Part shown: in pieces, positions 26,102 to 35,059 of the stretch
Position numbering within the stretch: the first letter of the stretch is position 1
Layout: each line of letters opens with the position of its first letter
DNA from: Ruminiclostridium hungatei
GTDB taxonomy: Bacteria; Bacillota; Clostridia; Acetivibrionales; DSM-1351
Assembly: GCF_002051585.1 (NCBI RefSeq)
Contig: NZ_MZGX01000024.1
Location: 31,034 to 95,033 of the forward strand
DNA: 64,000 bases
Reading direction: 5' to 3'
The notes under the pieces: model-generated
Told to the model about the DNA's origin: nothing
The model's database searches: none
What the model saw: the letters and a program-made list of their open reading frames with translations, nothing else
Translations under genes and position numbers: made by a program

Positions 26102-27165
26102 TGTCACTTTCTGTTGATATAAAAAAGAGGCTGGGCAATTTTACACTGCGGGTCTCCTTTACAGTTTCCGGCGGGATACTGGGACTGCTGGGAGCCTCGG
26201 GCTGCGGGAAAAGTATGACGCTTAAGTGCATTGCGGGCATTGAAGAGCCGGATGAAGGGAAAATAGTTCTGGGGGACCGGGTTTTATTCGACTCGGAAAA
26301 AGGAATAAACCTGCCGCCCCAAAAGAGAAAGGTGGGCTACCTGTTTCAGAACTACGCGCTTTTCCCAAATATGACCGTAGAGGAGAATATAGCAGCAGGA
26401 GCCGCAGGCATCAAGGCAGAAAAAGAAAATGCAGTGAAGGAAAAAATAGAAATGTTCTATCTTAAGGGACTTGAGAAAAAAAGGCCCTTCCAGTTGTCCG
26501 GCGGACAGCAGCAAAGAGTTGCACTGGCAAGGATACTGGCCTCCGAGCCGGACATTATTATGCTGGACGAACCTTTCTCTGCTCTGGACAGCAACCTGAA
26601 ATGGCTTCTGGAACAGGAGCTTATGGAACTGCTGGCGGCCTATCCCGGTGAGGTTATAATGGTTTCCCACAATAGAAACGAGATATACCGGTTTTCAGAT
26701 ACCATAGCTGTGGTGTCAGACGGCCGGATAGACGCCATAAGCTCCCGGGAGCAGTTGTTTCAGAATCCTGAAACAGTATCGGCGGCACTGCTGACCGGCT
26801 GCAAGAATATATCAAGAGCAGAAAAGATAACCTCCCATACTCTTAAGGCTGTGGACTGGAATATTACATTGTACTCAAACAGACCCATACCCGACAATAT
26901 GACACATGTGGGCATGAGAGCCCATTATTTCAAATATGCACATGGGAACGACAATACAAATACCATGAACTGTACGGTGGTCAAGGTTATAGAGAACCCT
27001 TTTTCATATATCATCCTGCTGAAAAACAACTGCTGCTCCGGCGGTGCAGACTGTACCAAAATAAGGTGGGAAGTGGATAAAGCCGTTTGGGAGGAGCTTA
27101 CGGCAAAAAACAGTCCCGTAAGGCTGATATTTGACCCGGATAATTTGCTCTTGCTGTCCCAGTAA
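26101..27165 (+). CDS. modC: Molybdate ABC transporter ATPase
   Basis: 354 residues. Walker A is GASGCGKSM, the Q-loop is in YLFQNYALFPNMTVEENI, the signature is LSGGQQQRVALARIL, Walker B is IIMLDEPFSALD, and the H-loop is in VSHNRNEIYRF. A C-terminal region of about 130 residues fits the oxyanion-sensing Mop/TOBE domain of ModC. ATG 26101 overlaps the modB stop, with gggaggtggg as RBS. It energises molybdate import with ModB. Confidence 0.9.
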   Translation: MSLSVDIKKRLGNFTLRVSFTVSGGILGLLGASGCGKSMTLKCIAGIEEPDEGKIVLGDRVLFDSEKGINLPPQKRKVGYLFQNYALFPNMTVEENIAAGAAGIKAEKENAVKEKIEMFYLKGLEKKRPFQLSGGQQQRVALARILASEPDIIMLDEPFSALDSNLKWLLEQELMELLAAYPGEVIMVSHNRNEIYRFSDTIAVVSDGRIDAISSREQLFQNPETVSAALLTGCKNISRAEKITSHTLKAVDWNITLYSNRPIPDNMTHVGMRAHYFKYAHGNDNTNTMNCTVVKVIENPFSYIILLKNNCCSGGADCTKIRWEVDKAVWEELTAKNSPVRLIFDPDNLLLLSQ

Positions 27166-27199
27166 CATTGATTATGATTTTATCCGTTGTGTTAATGGA

Positions 27200-27403
27200 T
27201 TAATTTAACCTGTAGTGCCAGTTAATAAAGTCTTTAAGAGACAAGTTTGCTCGCGCGGGGACGACTTTAAAGAAATGCGCAGTATGATTAAAAGCTTTTC
27301 GCCAAAAGCGTTATATACAAGCATTTATTTGAAGCTCGTCCGGGAGTGAGTAGCATTTTCTGACTGTTACCACATTTTTAATCAGCACTACAGGTTAATT
27401 TAA
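27200..27403 (+). repeat. MITE-like palindromic repeat, copy B (downstream of modC)
   Basis: 204 bp with 19-bp terminal inverted repeats (left ttaatttaacctgtagtgc, right gcactacaggttaatttaa). It is the full-length relative of copy A at 23399-23523 and lies in the same orientation. It fills most of the 27166-27488 gap, which holds no gene. No transposase is encoded inside. Confidence 0.85.
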
Positions 27404-27488
27404 ACAAAATATAAAATTTCAGTATACAGGTACATTTTTTCATAATTTCGATATATTTTACTATAGAGCTTTTTGGGAGGTAAAATAT

Positions 27489-27824
27489 ATGGACGGTACA
27501 GGTTTCGTTTTATTTCTGTTCTTTTTTGGTCTTGGCTTGTTGATAACCTTTTTATTAATTAAGGCCTCAATTGACAATTCCAGGACTTCAGAGGAGATAA
27601 CCGAAATAAGAAGGCTGCTGCAAATCCTGGTGACGGATAAGAAAGCGGGTATACGGGAGGAGGCGGATGCAGATACGGAGGAAGAGGTTGTGGCTGAGGC
27701 CGAGGCGGAGGAGTTAAAGGAATTTGAAATTATGGATATTCCCTATGAAAAATGTCCTGCCTGCGGTGCCGATATTTCTCAGGATGACGGGAAATGTCCC
27801 TCCTGTGATATAGCCCTGAAATAA
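27489..27824 (+). CDS. Small membrane protein with zinc-ribbon tail
   Basis: 111 residues. There is one N-terminal membrane helix (about 5-27), a charged helical stretch (residues 30-85, rich in Glu/Ala) and a C-terminal zinc ribbon CPACG-x9-CPSC. RBS gggagg lies upstream of ATG 27489. Not assigned to a named family. It probably sits in the membrane with the zinc ribbon in the cytoplasm. A relation to neighbouring genes is not evident. Confidence 0.75.
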   Translation: MDGTGFVLFLFFFGLGLLITFLLIKASIDNSRTSEEITEIRRLLQILVTDKKAGIREEADADTEEEVVAEAEAEELKEFEIMDIPYEKCPACGADISQDDGKCPSCDIALK

Positions 27825-27920
27825 TACCAAGGGCGCAAAAGCGCGTGGAATACCGGGTTAATCAATAATTTACAAAAAATACCAAAGAATTTACGGATTA
27901 TCTTCAAGAACTTTACATAT

Positions 27921-27960
27921 ACCTCCTAATATATAAGAGAAAACTATTATATTAGGAGGT
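27921..27960 (+). promoter_or_regulatory. Hairpin that sequesters the Shine-Dalgarno of the 1725-residue SLH protein
   Basis: The sequence acctcctaatata (27921-27933) is the exact reverse complement of tatattaggaggt (27948-27960), which contains the complete AGGAGGT ribosome binding site of the TTG start at 27968. The loop is 14 nt. In the mRNA the whole SD would be double-stranded, so translation should be repressed unless the helix is opened. At DNA level it could also serve as an operator. Confidence 0.75.
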
Positions 27961-27967
27961 GTTATTT

Positions 27968-30900
27968 TTGAAAGCAGGGTATTTAAAAAACAATTTAAAA
28001 GCCTTTTTCAGCGTATTTCTGGTGCTGGCAATTATTCTTACCATGCAGCCCCCGCAGGTCTTTGCAGGCAGCAGGGCCGAAATGGTGGCCCAATGGGATT
28101 TCAGCTCCGACCCCGACCCCACAAGGACCTTGACGGCTTTTGCTGCCACAGGAGGAGCGAATGCGGCAGGTGCAAGCCTCTCCACTTCCATGGGCAGCCG
28201 TCTGGGGGGATATACCCCCGGAAACAAATCCATTTATATAAGTGGCTGGGAAAATGGTGCAGATATAAAATACTGGCAGCTCACACTGTCTGCAAAGGGC
28301 TATGAAAACCTGCGGCTGTCCTTCAACAGCTTCGGCTCAGGCACGGCACCCAGGGATTTCAAACTTCAGTGCAGCACGGACGGAATTAATTTTGCAGATG
28401 TTCCAAACGGTGATTTCCAAAGCGGCTCAAAGCATGTGGAAGCTCCCGTCAAGGAAAGCCTGCCTTTGCCCTCCGAACTTGATAATAGCTCCAATATAAG
28501 TATCCTCTTCCTTCAAACCAGCAATATATCCATAGGCTCCGGAACAGTGGGTTCGGGCGGCAATTCCAGGCTGTATGACATTAAAATACTGGGAGATAAA
28601 ATAGAAGGTGACATTCCGCCAACCCAGGAGGCCGTCGGACCTGTTGCGGCAGAACCTGCGAATGGTGCGTCCATTGCAGGAGGCAGCCGGGTAACACTGA
28701 CCACGGCCACTGGAGAAGCAGCTATCGAATATACTTTAAACGGAGGCAGCATCCAGACAATAAATGGTGCTTCGGGGACGGTGGTAATTGATGAATTCAA
28801 TCAGCCGGGCAACACGGCGGTAATTAGGGCAAAGGCTGTTAACGGAACGGCAGTTGGGCCGGAGAGTACTTTCATATACAAGCAGGCGCAAGTGGAGCCG
28901 GTATCTGCCGACAGAAGCGGAAAAATTCAGGCGGGTTCGGAAATTGGGCTCTCCACAGCTACTTCCGGAGCGTCAATAAGTTATATTTTGATTACAAAGG
29001 CAGGACTGCCGGAGGAAGAGGTACATAACAAAAGTGCGTACCTTGGGCCTGTGACGCTGGAAAAGGAAATGTTTCCAGCAAGAATACTGGCTGCGGCATC
29101 GGCAGCGGGATATCTGGACAGTGTGCAGTCAGCCTTTGATTTTGCTCTGGACGATGGCACCAGGGAAGAACAGGTTTACTTCGGACAGCTCCACTCCCAT
29201 ACAAACCAGTCCGACGGTTCGGGGACTCTGAAAGAGGCCTATGAATATGCCAGAAATGTTGCAAAACTTGATTTCTTTGCAGTAACAGACCATTCCAACT
29301 ATTTTGACACAACAGCTTCACCTGCGGAATATGACAGCAGCAGCTCCAACACCAAATGGCAGCAGTGTATTTCGGCGGCGGATGCGGCAGCAACCGGCTC
29401 ATTTGTGGCCCTTTACGGTTATGAGATGACCTGGACCGGGCAGGTGGGCCATATGAACACTTTCAATACCGAGGGTTTTGTCAGCAGGAACAATCCCAAA
29501 TACACCTCAAGCTTTGCAGGCATGAAAAATTATTATGAGCTGCTGAAAACCATACCCATGTCCATATCCCAATTCAATCATCCAGGCAAAACCTTCGGTG
29601 ATTTTAATAATTTTTCAGACTATGATGCAGCAATAGATGCCCAGATATCACTGGTGGAGGTTGGGAACGGAGAGGGCGCAATCGGTTCGGGAGGCTATTT
29701 TCGGTCCTATGAGTATTATACCAGAGCCCTGGATAAGGGCTGGCATCTTGCACCCACAAATAACCAGGATAATCACAAGGGACTGTGGGGAACCGCCAAC
29801 ACCGCACGGACGGCAATCATCACGGATAACCTGACAAGAGCGGGAGTTTATGATGCTTTGAAAAAAATGAGGGTTTACGCCACTGAAGACTCCAATCTGA
29901 AAATCAAATATACTGCCAATGACCAGTTTCTGGGCACAGTACTTCCAACCGATACACAACGGCTGAATATAAGGGTGGAGCTGCTTGACCCGGATGCGCC
30001 GGACAAAATCGGCAGGGTATCGCTGGTTACCAATGGCGGGAGAGAAAGTCATGTACAGAACTTTGACACAAACACAGGGGTATATTTAGTCAATATAGAA
30101 GCCCCTGCCAAGGGGTACTATTATATCAAGGTGGTTGAGGCGGACGGAGATATTGCGGTGACCGCTCCGGTGTGGATCGGAAGTGTTGAAAAGGTTGGAA
30201 TTGCGTCGGCAGCTTCTTCCGTTTCAATGCCGGTTACAGGAGAAACACTTGAGCTTTCAACCGAAATATTCAACAATGAGTCTGAGACTGCAAAAGTGGA
30301 TTCCATTACCTATAAAATTGGCGGGAATATATTTGCCACAGGCAAGGCAGGACAGCAAATAGCTCCGCTGGGTACGCTGAAGGACACTATAAGTTATACC
30401 CCGTCTGCGGCTGGAGTGGTCACAGTTGAGGTTTCGGCGGAGATTTCTCTGAACAGCCTTACAAAAATCTATACAGAAACATTGACCCTGGATGTGAGGG
30501 CAGCCGAAAAACTTATAAATCTTGGGATTGACGCTTCACATCTCAACGAATATGTGGCAGGTAATTATGCAAACAGCATGACAAACTTCGCAAAGCTTGC
30601 AGAAGAGTATGATGTAAGGCTTGTTGAGCTAAAGGGAGGAATAGCTTCCCAAAAGCTTGAGGGCTTGGCAGGGCTTATCCTGACTCCGCCCAACAGAAAA
30701 ACAGGTATTGGTGCGCTGGGTGAATACTCAGATGCTGAAATTCAAGCTGTCAAAGACTTTTGTGCCTCTGGGAAAACCTTGATAGTTTGCGGTTTGGCCG
30801 ACTATGGAGATGGCAGGAATGCAGAAAAATATCATGCGGCGTATCAGCAGAATCAAATACTTGAGGCTGTAGGTGCCAAAGCCAGGCTTGCAGATGATGA

Positions 30901-33145
30901 GGTGATAGATAACACAAATTATGTTCCTACCCAAAACTTCAGGCTGAGATTTAAAAATTACAACCTGGGTCATGAGTTCTTAAAGGGTGTAAATCCGGAA
31001 CAGGAGTACAGTTTTTACAGCGGTGCTTCCATATACCTGGGAGATGGAGACAACTCAGAAGTTACAGTGATTGTAGCATCTCATTCCACTTCTGAAAGTC
31101 TGGATTCCGACAAGGATGGCAGGGGAGGCCCTGGAAACCCTGTAGCATCCGGGAACATTCCCGCACTTGCGGTAGAAAACGTATCGGGCGGGGCAAGGGT
31201 ATTTGTGGCGGGAACAGTGTTCATGTCAAATTTTGAGGTTCAGGCAGCCATTGACAATTCCTCTGAACTCAATTACAGCAATTATGCCATATGTCAGAAT
31301 ATAGTCAAGTCCATGGCTCCGGAGGCAATAACCCCCATAAGTCAGGTACAGTCGGCAGGTGAAGGTGAAAAATTCACCGTACAAGGAGTTGTAACTTCAA
31401 ATTCCAGCGGGTATCAGAAGGACACAGCCTTTTTTGACTGCATATACATCCAGGATGAAACGGCAGGAATAAACCTGTTTCCCGTCTCAGGGGATTACAG
31501 GGTGGGGCAGAAGGTGCAGGTAACCGGGACGGTGGGAGGCTATCAGGGAGAAAAACAGCTTACGGTTAAAAAAATCGAGCTGCTTGACCCCGGCATAAAC
31601 CAGTTGCCGCCTGCTGCAACAGCTACCGGTGAAGCCGGCTCGGAGGCAAACCGGGGAAGGCTTGTAAAGGTACAGGGTGTTGTAAAATCAGTAGGGACTG
31701 CCAACGGCATAGTGGAAACCATAGTTCTCAATGACGGCTCGGGGGATGCAAGAGTGTTCATAGACGGATATATAAATCCTTCGGTAAATCTGGATTTTGT
31801 GAGAGAGGGGCAGCAAATACAGGCTGTGGGCCTGGGTTCTGTAGATACTCTGGGTGCAAGGCTCAGAGTCAGGGACAGAAATGAGCTGCAGCCGGTTTCA
31901 GATACGGTTGATTTCTCACAGACCTCTCCGGCTTCAGCATCACAGCGGGACATAAAAATAACACAAACATCCGTGGAAGCTGTTCCCACGGTAAACAGCA
32001 GCCGTGAAGCGGTATTAAGATTGACTTTGGCAGAGGCCCGAAAGCTGGTGGACAATGCGGTGGCTGCCGAAAAGGACGGAAAGGCTGCAGTGATAGACAT
32101 AAGGAGTATACGGCAAAGGGGAACCATAAAGTCCTCAGTCCGGTTGGAAAATGAACTGCTGAGAAGGTTGGCCGATGAAACTGGTGCCCGCTTCAGAATT
32201 GACACGGGACTTGGCGCCTTTGAATTCACCGGCAGGTCCTTGGACTCCATTGCAGATTTGTCGGGCGGACAGGAAATCAGCTTTATCATTGAAGAATTCG
32301 AAAGCGAATTGCTGCCTGAGTCCCTGAAGAAATTGGTGGGCGGCCGCCCGGTTTACGATGTGGGGGTCTGGGCAGGAAACAGCAGTATACAGGAGTTTGG
32401 CGTAGATAATGTAAGAATTTCCATACCATTTTCTCTAAAGGACGGTGAAAACCCCGATGCAGTGGTAGTATACTTTATAGACCAATACGGAAAAGCGTCA
32501 CCGGTTACAGGTATATACAACCGGGATACAGGTGAAGCAGTGTTTATGACAAATCACTTGTCAATTTATGCGGTGGGCTGCAATTTTGTGGACTTCATCG
32601 ACACCAGCGGCAGTCGGTGGAAGGCCGCCATAGATTTTACGGCAGCCCGGCAGCTTATGGCAGGTATGGGAAACGGCAAATTCGGAACAGAACTTCCCAT
32701 TACGAGGGCAATGCTTGTCACAGTACTGGGGAAAATGGCAAACGCAGAACAAAGTGGAATTCTGGGCTATAGTGATGTCCGTCCGGGACAGTACTACACC
32801 CCTTACATTGCCTGGGCTGAGGAAAACGGCATCGCCGCAGGCACGGGAAAGGGCAGGTTCAGTCCGCAGAGACCTGTAACAAGGGAGGAACTGGCTGTAA
32901 TACTCAATAATTTCTTAAAATATGAAAACAGTGCTCTTACAGCAAAAGAAAACAAGGCGGCTGCTGTGGATCAGGCACGCATATCCCCCTGGGCAAGGGC
33001 GGCAGTTGAAATTGTTGTTTCTCTTGGGCTGCTGGAGCTCAAGTCCGATAACAGCTTTGAGCCGTATGAAGTTGTCACGAGAGCGGAATTTGCAGCTATC
33101 ATAAAAAAATATACTGAAATGTCCCTGGAGAACGAAGTCAAATAA
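27968..33145 (+). CDS. Large SLH-anchored surface protein with PHP phosphoesterase domain
   Basis: 1725 residues from TTG 27968 (SD aggaggt 27954-27960). A signal peptide (about 1-33) is followed by a beta-rich domain (about 40-210) and two repeats like chitobiase C-terminal/Ig-like modules (NGASIAGGSRVTLTTA; SAGSEIGLSTA-type, 215-390). A PHP-type metal-dependent phosphoesterase domain follows (about 400-690): FGQLHSHTNQSDGSGT, VTDHSNYFD, FNHPGKTF, TNNQDNHKG. Then come an Ig-like segment, a GATase/ThuA-like segment (about 850-1000), an OB-type nucleic-acid-binding fold (about 1120-1190) and a second such block, and three SLH repeats at about 1540-1725. It is probably a wall-bound phosphodiesterase/nuclease; the substrate is not known. 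Confidence 0.85.
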   Translation: MKAGYLKNNLKAFFSVFLVLAIILTMQPPQVFAGSRAEMVAQWDFSSDPDPTRTLTAFAATGGANAAGASLSTSMGSRLGGYTPGNKSIYISGWENGADIKYWQLTLSAKGYENLRLSFNSFGSGTAPRDFKLQCSTDGINFADVPNGDFQSGSKHVEAPVKESLPLPSELDNSSNISILFLQTSNISIGSGTVGSGGNSRLYDIKILGDKIEGDIPPTQEAVGPVAAEPANGASIAGGSRVTLTTATGEAAIEYTLNGGSIQTINGASGTVVIDEFNQPGNTAVIRAKAVNGTAVGPESTFIYKQAQVEPVSADRSGKIQAGSEIGLSTATSGASISYILITKAGLPEEEVHNKSAYLGPVTLEKEMFPARILAAASAAGYLDSVQSAFDFALDDGTREEQVYFGQLHSHTNQSDGSGTLKEAYEYARNVAKLDFFAVTDHSNYFDTTASPAEYDSSSSNTKWQQCISAADAAATGSFVALYGYEMTWTGQVGHMNTFNTEGFVSRNNPKYTSSFAGMKNYYELLKTIPMSISQFNHPGKTFGDFNNFSDYDAAIDAQISLVEVGNGEGAIGSGGYFRSYEYYTRALDKGWHLAPTNNQDNHKGLWGTANTARTAIITDNLTRAGVYDALKKMRVYATEDSNLKIKYTANDQFLGTVLPTDTQRLNIRVELLDPDAPDKIGRVSLVTNGGRESHVQNFDTNTGVYLVNIEAPAKGYYYIKVVEADGDIAVTAPVWIGSVEKVGIASAASSVSMPVTGETLELSTEIFNNESETAKVDSITYKIGGNIFATGKAGQQIAPLGTLKDTISYTPSAAGVVTVEVSAEISLNSLTKIYTETLTLDVRAAEKLINLGIDASHLNEYVAGNYANSMTNFAKLAEEYDVRLVELKGGIASQKLEGLAGLILTPPNRKTGIGALGEYSDAEIQAVKDFCASGKTLIVCGLADYGDGRNAEKYHAAYQQNQILEAVGAKARLADDEVIDNTNYVPTQNFRLRFKNYNLGHEFLKGVNPEQEYSFYSGASIYLGDGDNSEVTVIVASHSTSESLDSDKDGRGGPGNPVASGNIPALAVENVSGGARVFVAGTVFMSNFEVQAAIDNSSELNYSNYAICQNIVKSMAPEAITPISQVQSAGEGEKFTVQGVVTSNSSGYQKDTAFFDCIYIQDETAGINLFPVSGDYRVGQKVQVTGTVGGYQGEKQLTVKKIELLDPGINQLPPAATATGEAGSEANRGRLVKVQGVVKSVGTANGIVETIVLNDGSGDARVFIDGYINPSVNLDFVREGQQIQAVGLGSVDTLGARLRVRDRNELQPVSDTVDFSQTSPASASQRDIKITQTSVEAVPTVNSSREAVLRLTLAEARKLVDNAVAAEKDGKAAVIDIRSIRQRGTIKSSVRLENELLRRLADETGARFRIDTGLGAFEFTGRSLDSIADLSGGQEISFIIEEFESELLPESLKKLVGGRPVYDVGVWAGNSSIQEFGVDNVRISIPFSLKDGENPDAVVVYFIDQYGKASPVTGIYNRDTGEAVFMTNHLSIYAVGCNFVDFIDTSGSRWKAAIDFTAARQLMAGMGNGKFGTELPITRAMLVTVLGKMANAEQSGILGYSDVRPGQYYTPYIAWAEENGIAAGTGKGRFSPQRPVTREELAVILNNFLKYENSALTAKENKAAAVDQARISPWARAAVEIVVSLGLLELKSDNSFEPYEVVTRAEFAAIIKKYTEMSLENEVK

Positions 33146-33188
33146 TATATTTGGCTATGGACAATAAGTGAATAAAATATTAAGATTA

Positions 33189-33240
33189 TATAATAAAAGC
33201 GGCTTCAGCGGTTATGAAAGGTCGCTTTTATTATATATTT
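33189..33240 (+). terminator. Terminator after the SLH-PHP protein
   Basis: A perfect 13-bp stem (tataataaaagcg at 33189-33201, cgcttttattata at 33223-33235) is followed by tattt. It separates the SLH protein from the AEC transporter gene. Confidence 0.7.
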
Positions 33241-33298
33241 ATATTTTGCAGCTATAAGCTATATTAAGGCGTATTACAGGCTTTTCCGGAGGCGGCAG

Positions 33299-34279
33299 AT
33301 GGATGAAGTACAAATAATAATAAAACAGATACTTATATTGACCTTGCTTGGTATTACAGGCTTTGCAGCCGGCAGGAAGAAATTGCTGCCTGAGAATTCA
33401 CATAAATATATTTCTGCAATCATACTTAAAATCACAATGCCCTTTCTGATTTTCACTACCATGGGAAACTACTCCTTTACGGGAGAAACCTTGAAAAACG
33501 GATTTTTCATATTTGTCCTGGGGGTTGTTTTCATTCTGCTGGGCGGAGCGATTTCGCTGGGGCCGTGCAAGCTGATGGGTATCCGTGAAAAAACCCGGAA
33601 TATATACATTGCCCAGTCAATGTTCGGGAATGTAATATTTATGGCTTATCCGCTGCTCAAAGCAATGTTTGGTGATGAGGGCATAGTGTACGCCATTTTT
33701 TACAATATTGCAAACGATGCAATATTATGGACCCTCGGAGTATATCTTTTCAACAAGCATAACTCAAAAAGCTGGAAGGACAACCTTTCCCATCTGATAA
33801 ACCCCAATACCCTTGCTTTTATAGGGGGGCTGCTGATGATTCTTGCCAAGTGGCTGTTTAAGTTTGAAGATACCGCAGCCTATAAGCTTACCTGGGAGAT
33901 ATTTTATACAACCTTTTATAATCTCGGACATATAACCATATATCTTTCCATGCTTTTTATCGGACTTATTTTATCCAATGTGAAAATAGACGGCGTAAAA
34001 GACATACTTTCCAGGGCGAGCTATCTTGTTTATTCGGTTTTCAAGCTTTTGCTGGTGCCTGCCGCAGCTATTTTGCTTTTCAAGCTGACGGGTAAATTCT
34101 TTGATGATTTTGTAAAAAAAATAGTTGTATTGCAGCTTGCCATGCCGGCCTCTACAATTGTATCGGCTTTAGCCCTGGAATATGGCTCTGATTACAATGC
34201 TGCCACCGAGGGCATATTCATTTCCACCATATTGTCCATATTCACCCTTCCCCTGATGGTATACCTCCTGACGGTCTAG
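33299..34279 (+). CDS. AEC-family (auxin efflux carrier-like) membrane transporter
   Basis: 326 residues with about ten hydrophobic segments in the two-half arrangement of the AEC family (ITGFAAGRKKLLPEN at the N-terminus; LAMPASTIVSALALEYG in the C-terminal half). Bacterial members export or exchange small organic acids such as malate; the substrate here is unknown. ATG 33299 with RBS ggagg. It stands alone between the SLH-PHP terminator and the purine promoter. Confidence 0.85.
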   Translation: MDEVQIIIKQILILTLLGITGFAAGRKKLLPENSHKYISAIILKITMPFLIFTTMGNYSFTGETLKNGFFIFVLGVVFILLGGAISLGPCKLMGIREKTRNIYIAQSMFGNVIFMAYPLLKAMFGDEGIVYAIFYNIANDAILWTLGVYLFNKHNSKSWKDNLSHLINPNTLAFIGGLLMILAKWLFKFEDTAAYKLTWEIFYTTFYNLGHITIYLSMLFIGLILSNVKIDGVKDILSRASYLVYSVFKLLLVPAAAILLFKLTGKFFDDFVKKIVVLQLAMPASTIVSALALEYGSDYNAATEGIFISTILSIFTLPLMVYLLTV

Positions 34280-34387
34280 TTCACCGAAAAATTTGACGGA
34301 CCCTGAAGGCGGTATCTTATAAGGGACTTCATAATTCATCAATCCGAATATTAAGAGCGGGCAGTCAAAAATTGTTCGCTTTTTTAA

Positions 34388-34417
34388 TTGACAATGCTCT
34401 TTAATATTTGATAATAT
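34388..34417 (+). promoter_or_regulatory. Promoter of the purine operon
   Basis: A consensus TTGACA (34388-34393) and TAATAT (34412-34417) are separated by 18 bp, 86 bp before purE. I see neither a clear PurBox pair nor the conserved core of a purine riboswitch in this interval, so the regulation is not visible. Confidence 0.65.
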
Positions 34418-34502
34418 TATTGTATCAAAAAGGCGAATTATTTTCGTAAAATTTTTAAAAATGTTCACAATCAAATCATTAACATATTCGGAGGATTATG
34501 GC

Positions 34503-35015
34503 ATGTGTGTTTCAAAAGACGCCAAAGTGGCTGTTGTTATGGGGAGCGATTCCGATCTTTCAGTAATGAAGAGCTGTATCAAGCTTCTTAAGGATTTCGA
34601 GGTTCAGTGTGAAGTAATGGTTTGCTCAGCCCACAGAACACCCGACAAGGCTTCTGAGTTTGCAAAAAATGCCCAGGCAAACGGAATAGATGTCATTATT
34701 GCGGCAGCGGGAAAAGCTGCGCATCTTCCGGGCGTTCTGGCTGCTTATACTCCTGTTCCGGTTATTGGTGTGCCTGTAAAGTCATCTACACTTGACGGGC
34801 TGGATTCCCTGCTGTCAATAGTTCAGATGCCTGCGGGAATACCCGTTGCCACCGTTGCGGTGGACGGTGCGGAAAATGCGGCGCTGTTGGCTGTTCAAAT
34901 CCTGTCTGTTGCTTATCACGGACTGAGGGAAAAAATGCTGGATTACAAAAAATCCCTTGCCGAGAAAGTTGAAAAGAAGAATGCGGAACTCCAGAAAAAA
35001 CTGGAGGAACTCTAG
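34503..35015 (+). CDS. purE: N5-carboxyaminoimidazole ribonucleotide mutase
   Basis: 170 residues, class I PurE. It converts N5-CAIR to CAIR in purine synthesis. Typical motifs: VVMGSDSDL, SAHRTPD, AAAGKAAHLPGVLAA and QMPAGIPVATVAVDGAENAA. ATG 34503 fits the RBS cggagg (34489-34494) better than the upstream in-frame ATG 34461. It is the first gene of purE-F-M-N-D; purK is not present in the window. Confidence 0.96.
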   Translation: MCVSKDAKVAVVMGSDSDLSVMKSCIKLLKDFEVQCEVMVCSAHRTPDKASEFAKNAQANGIDVIIAAAGKAAHLPGVLAAYTPVPVIGVPVKSSTLDGLDSLLSIVQMPAGIPVATVAVDGAENAALLAVQILSVAYHGLREKMLDYKKSLAEKVEKKNAELQKKLEEL

Positions 35016-35059
35016 AACTGGACCGTCAAAAAACCATTGGAATTAAAAAGGAGTTATTC

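Noticed and set aside
34281..34502. Purine riboswitch before purE
   Set aside because: The conserved three-way-junction core could not be found, although the promoter and gap length would allow one.
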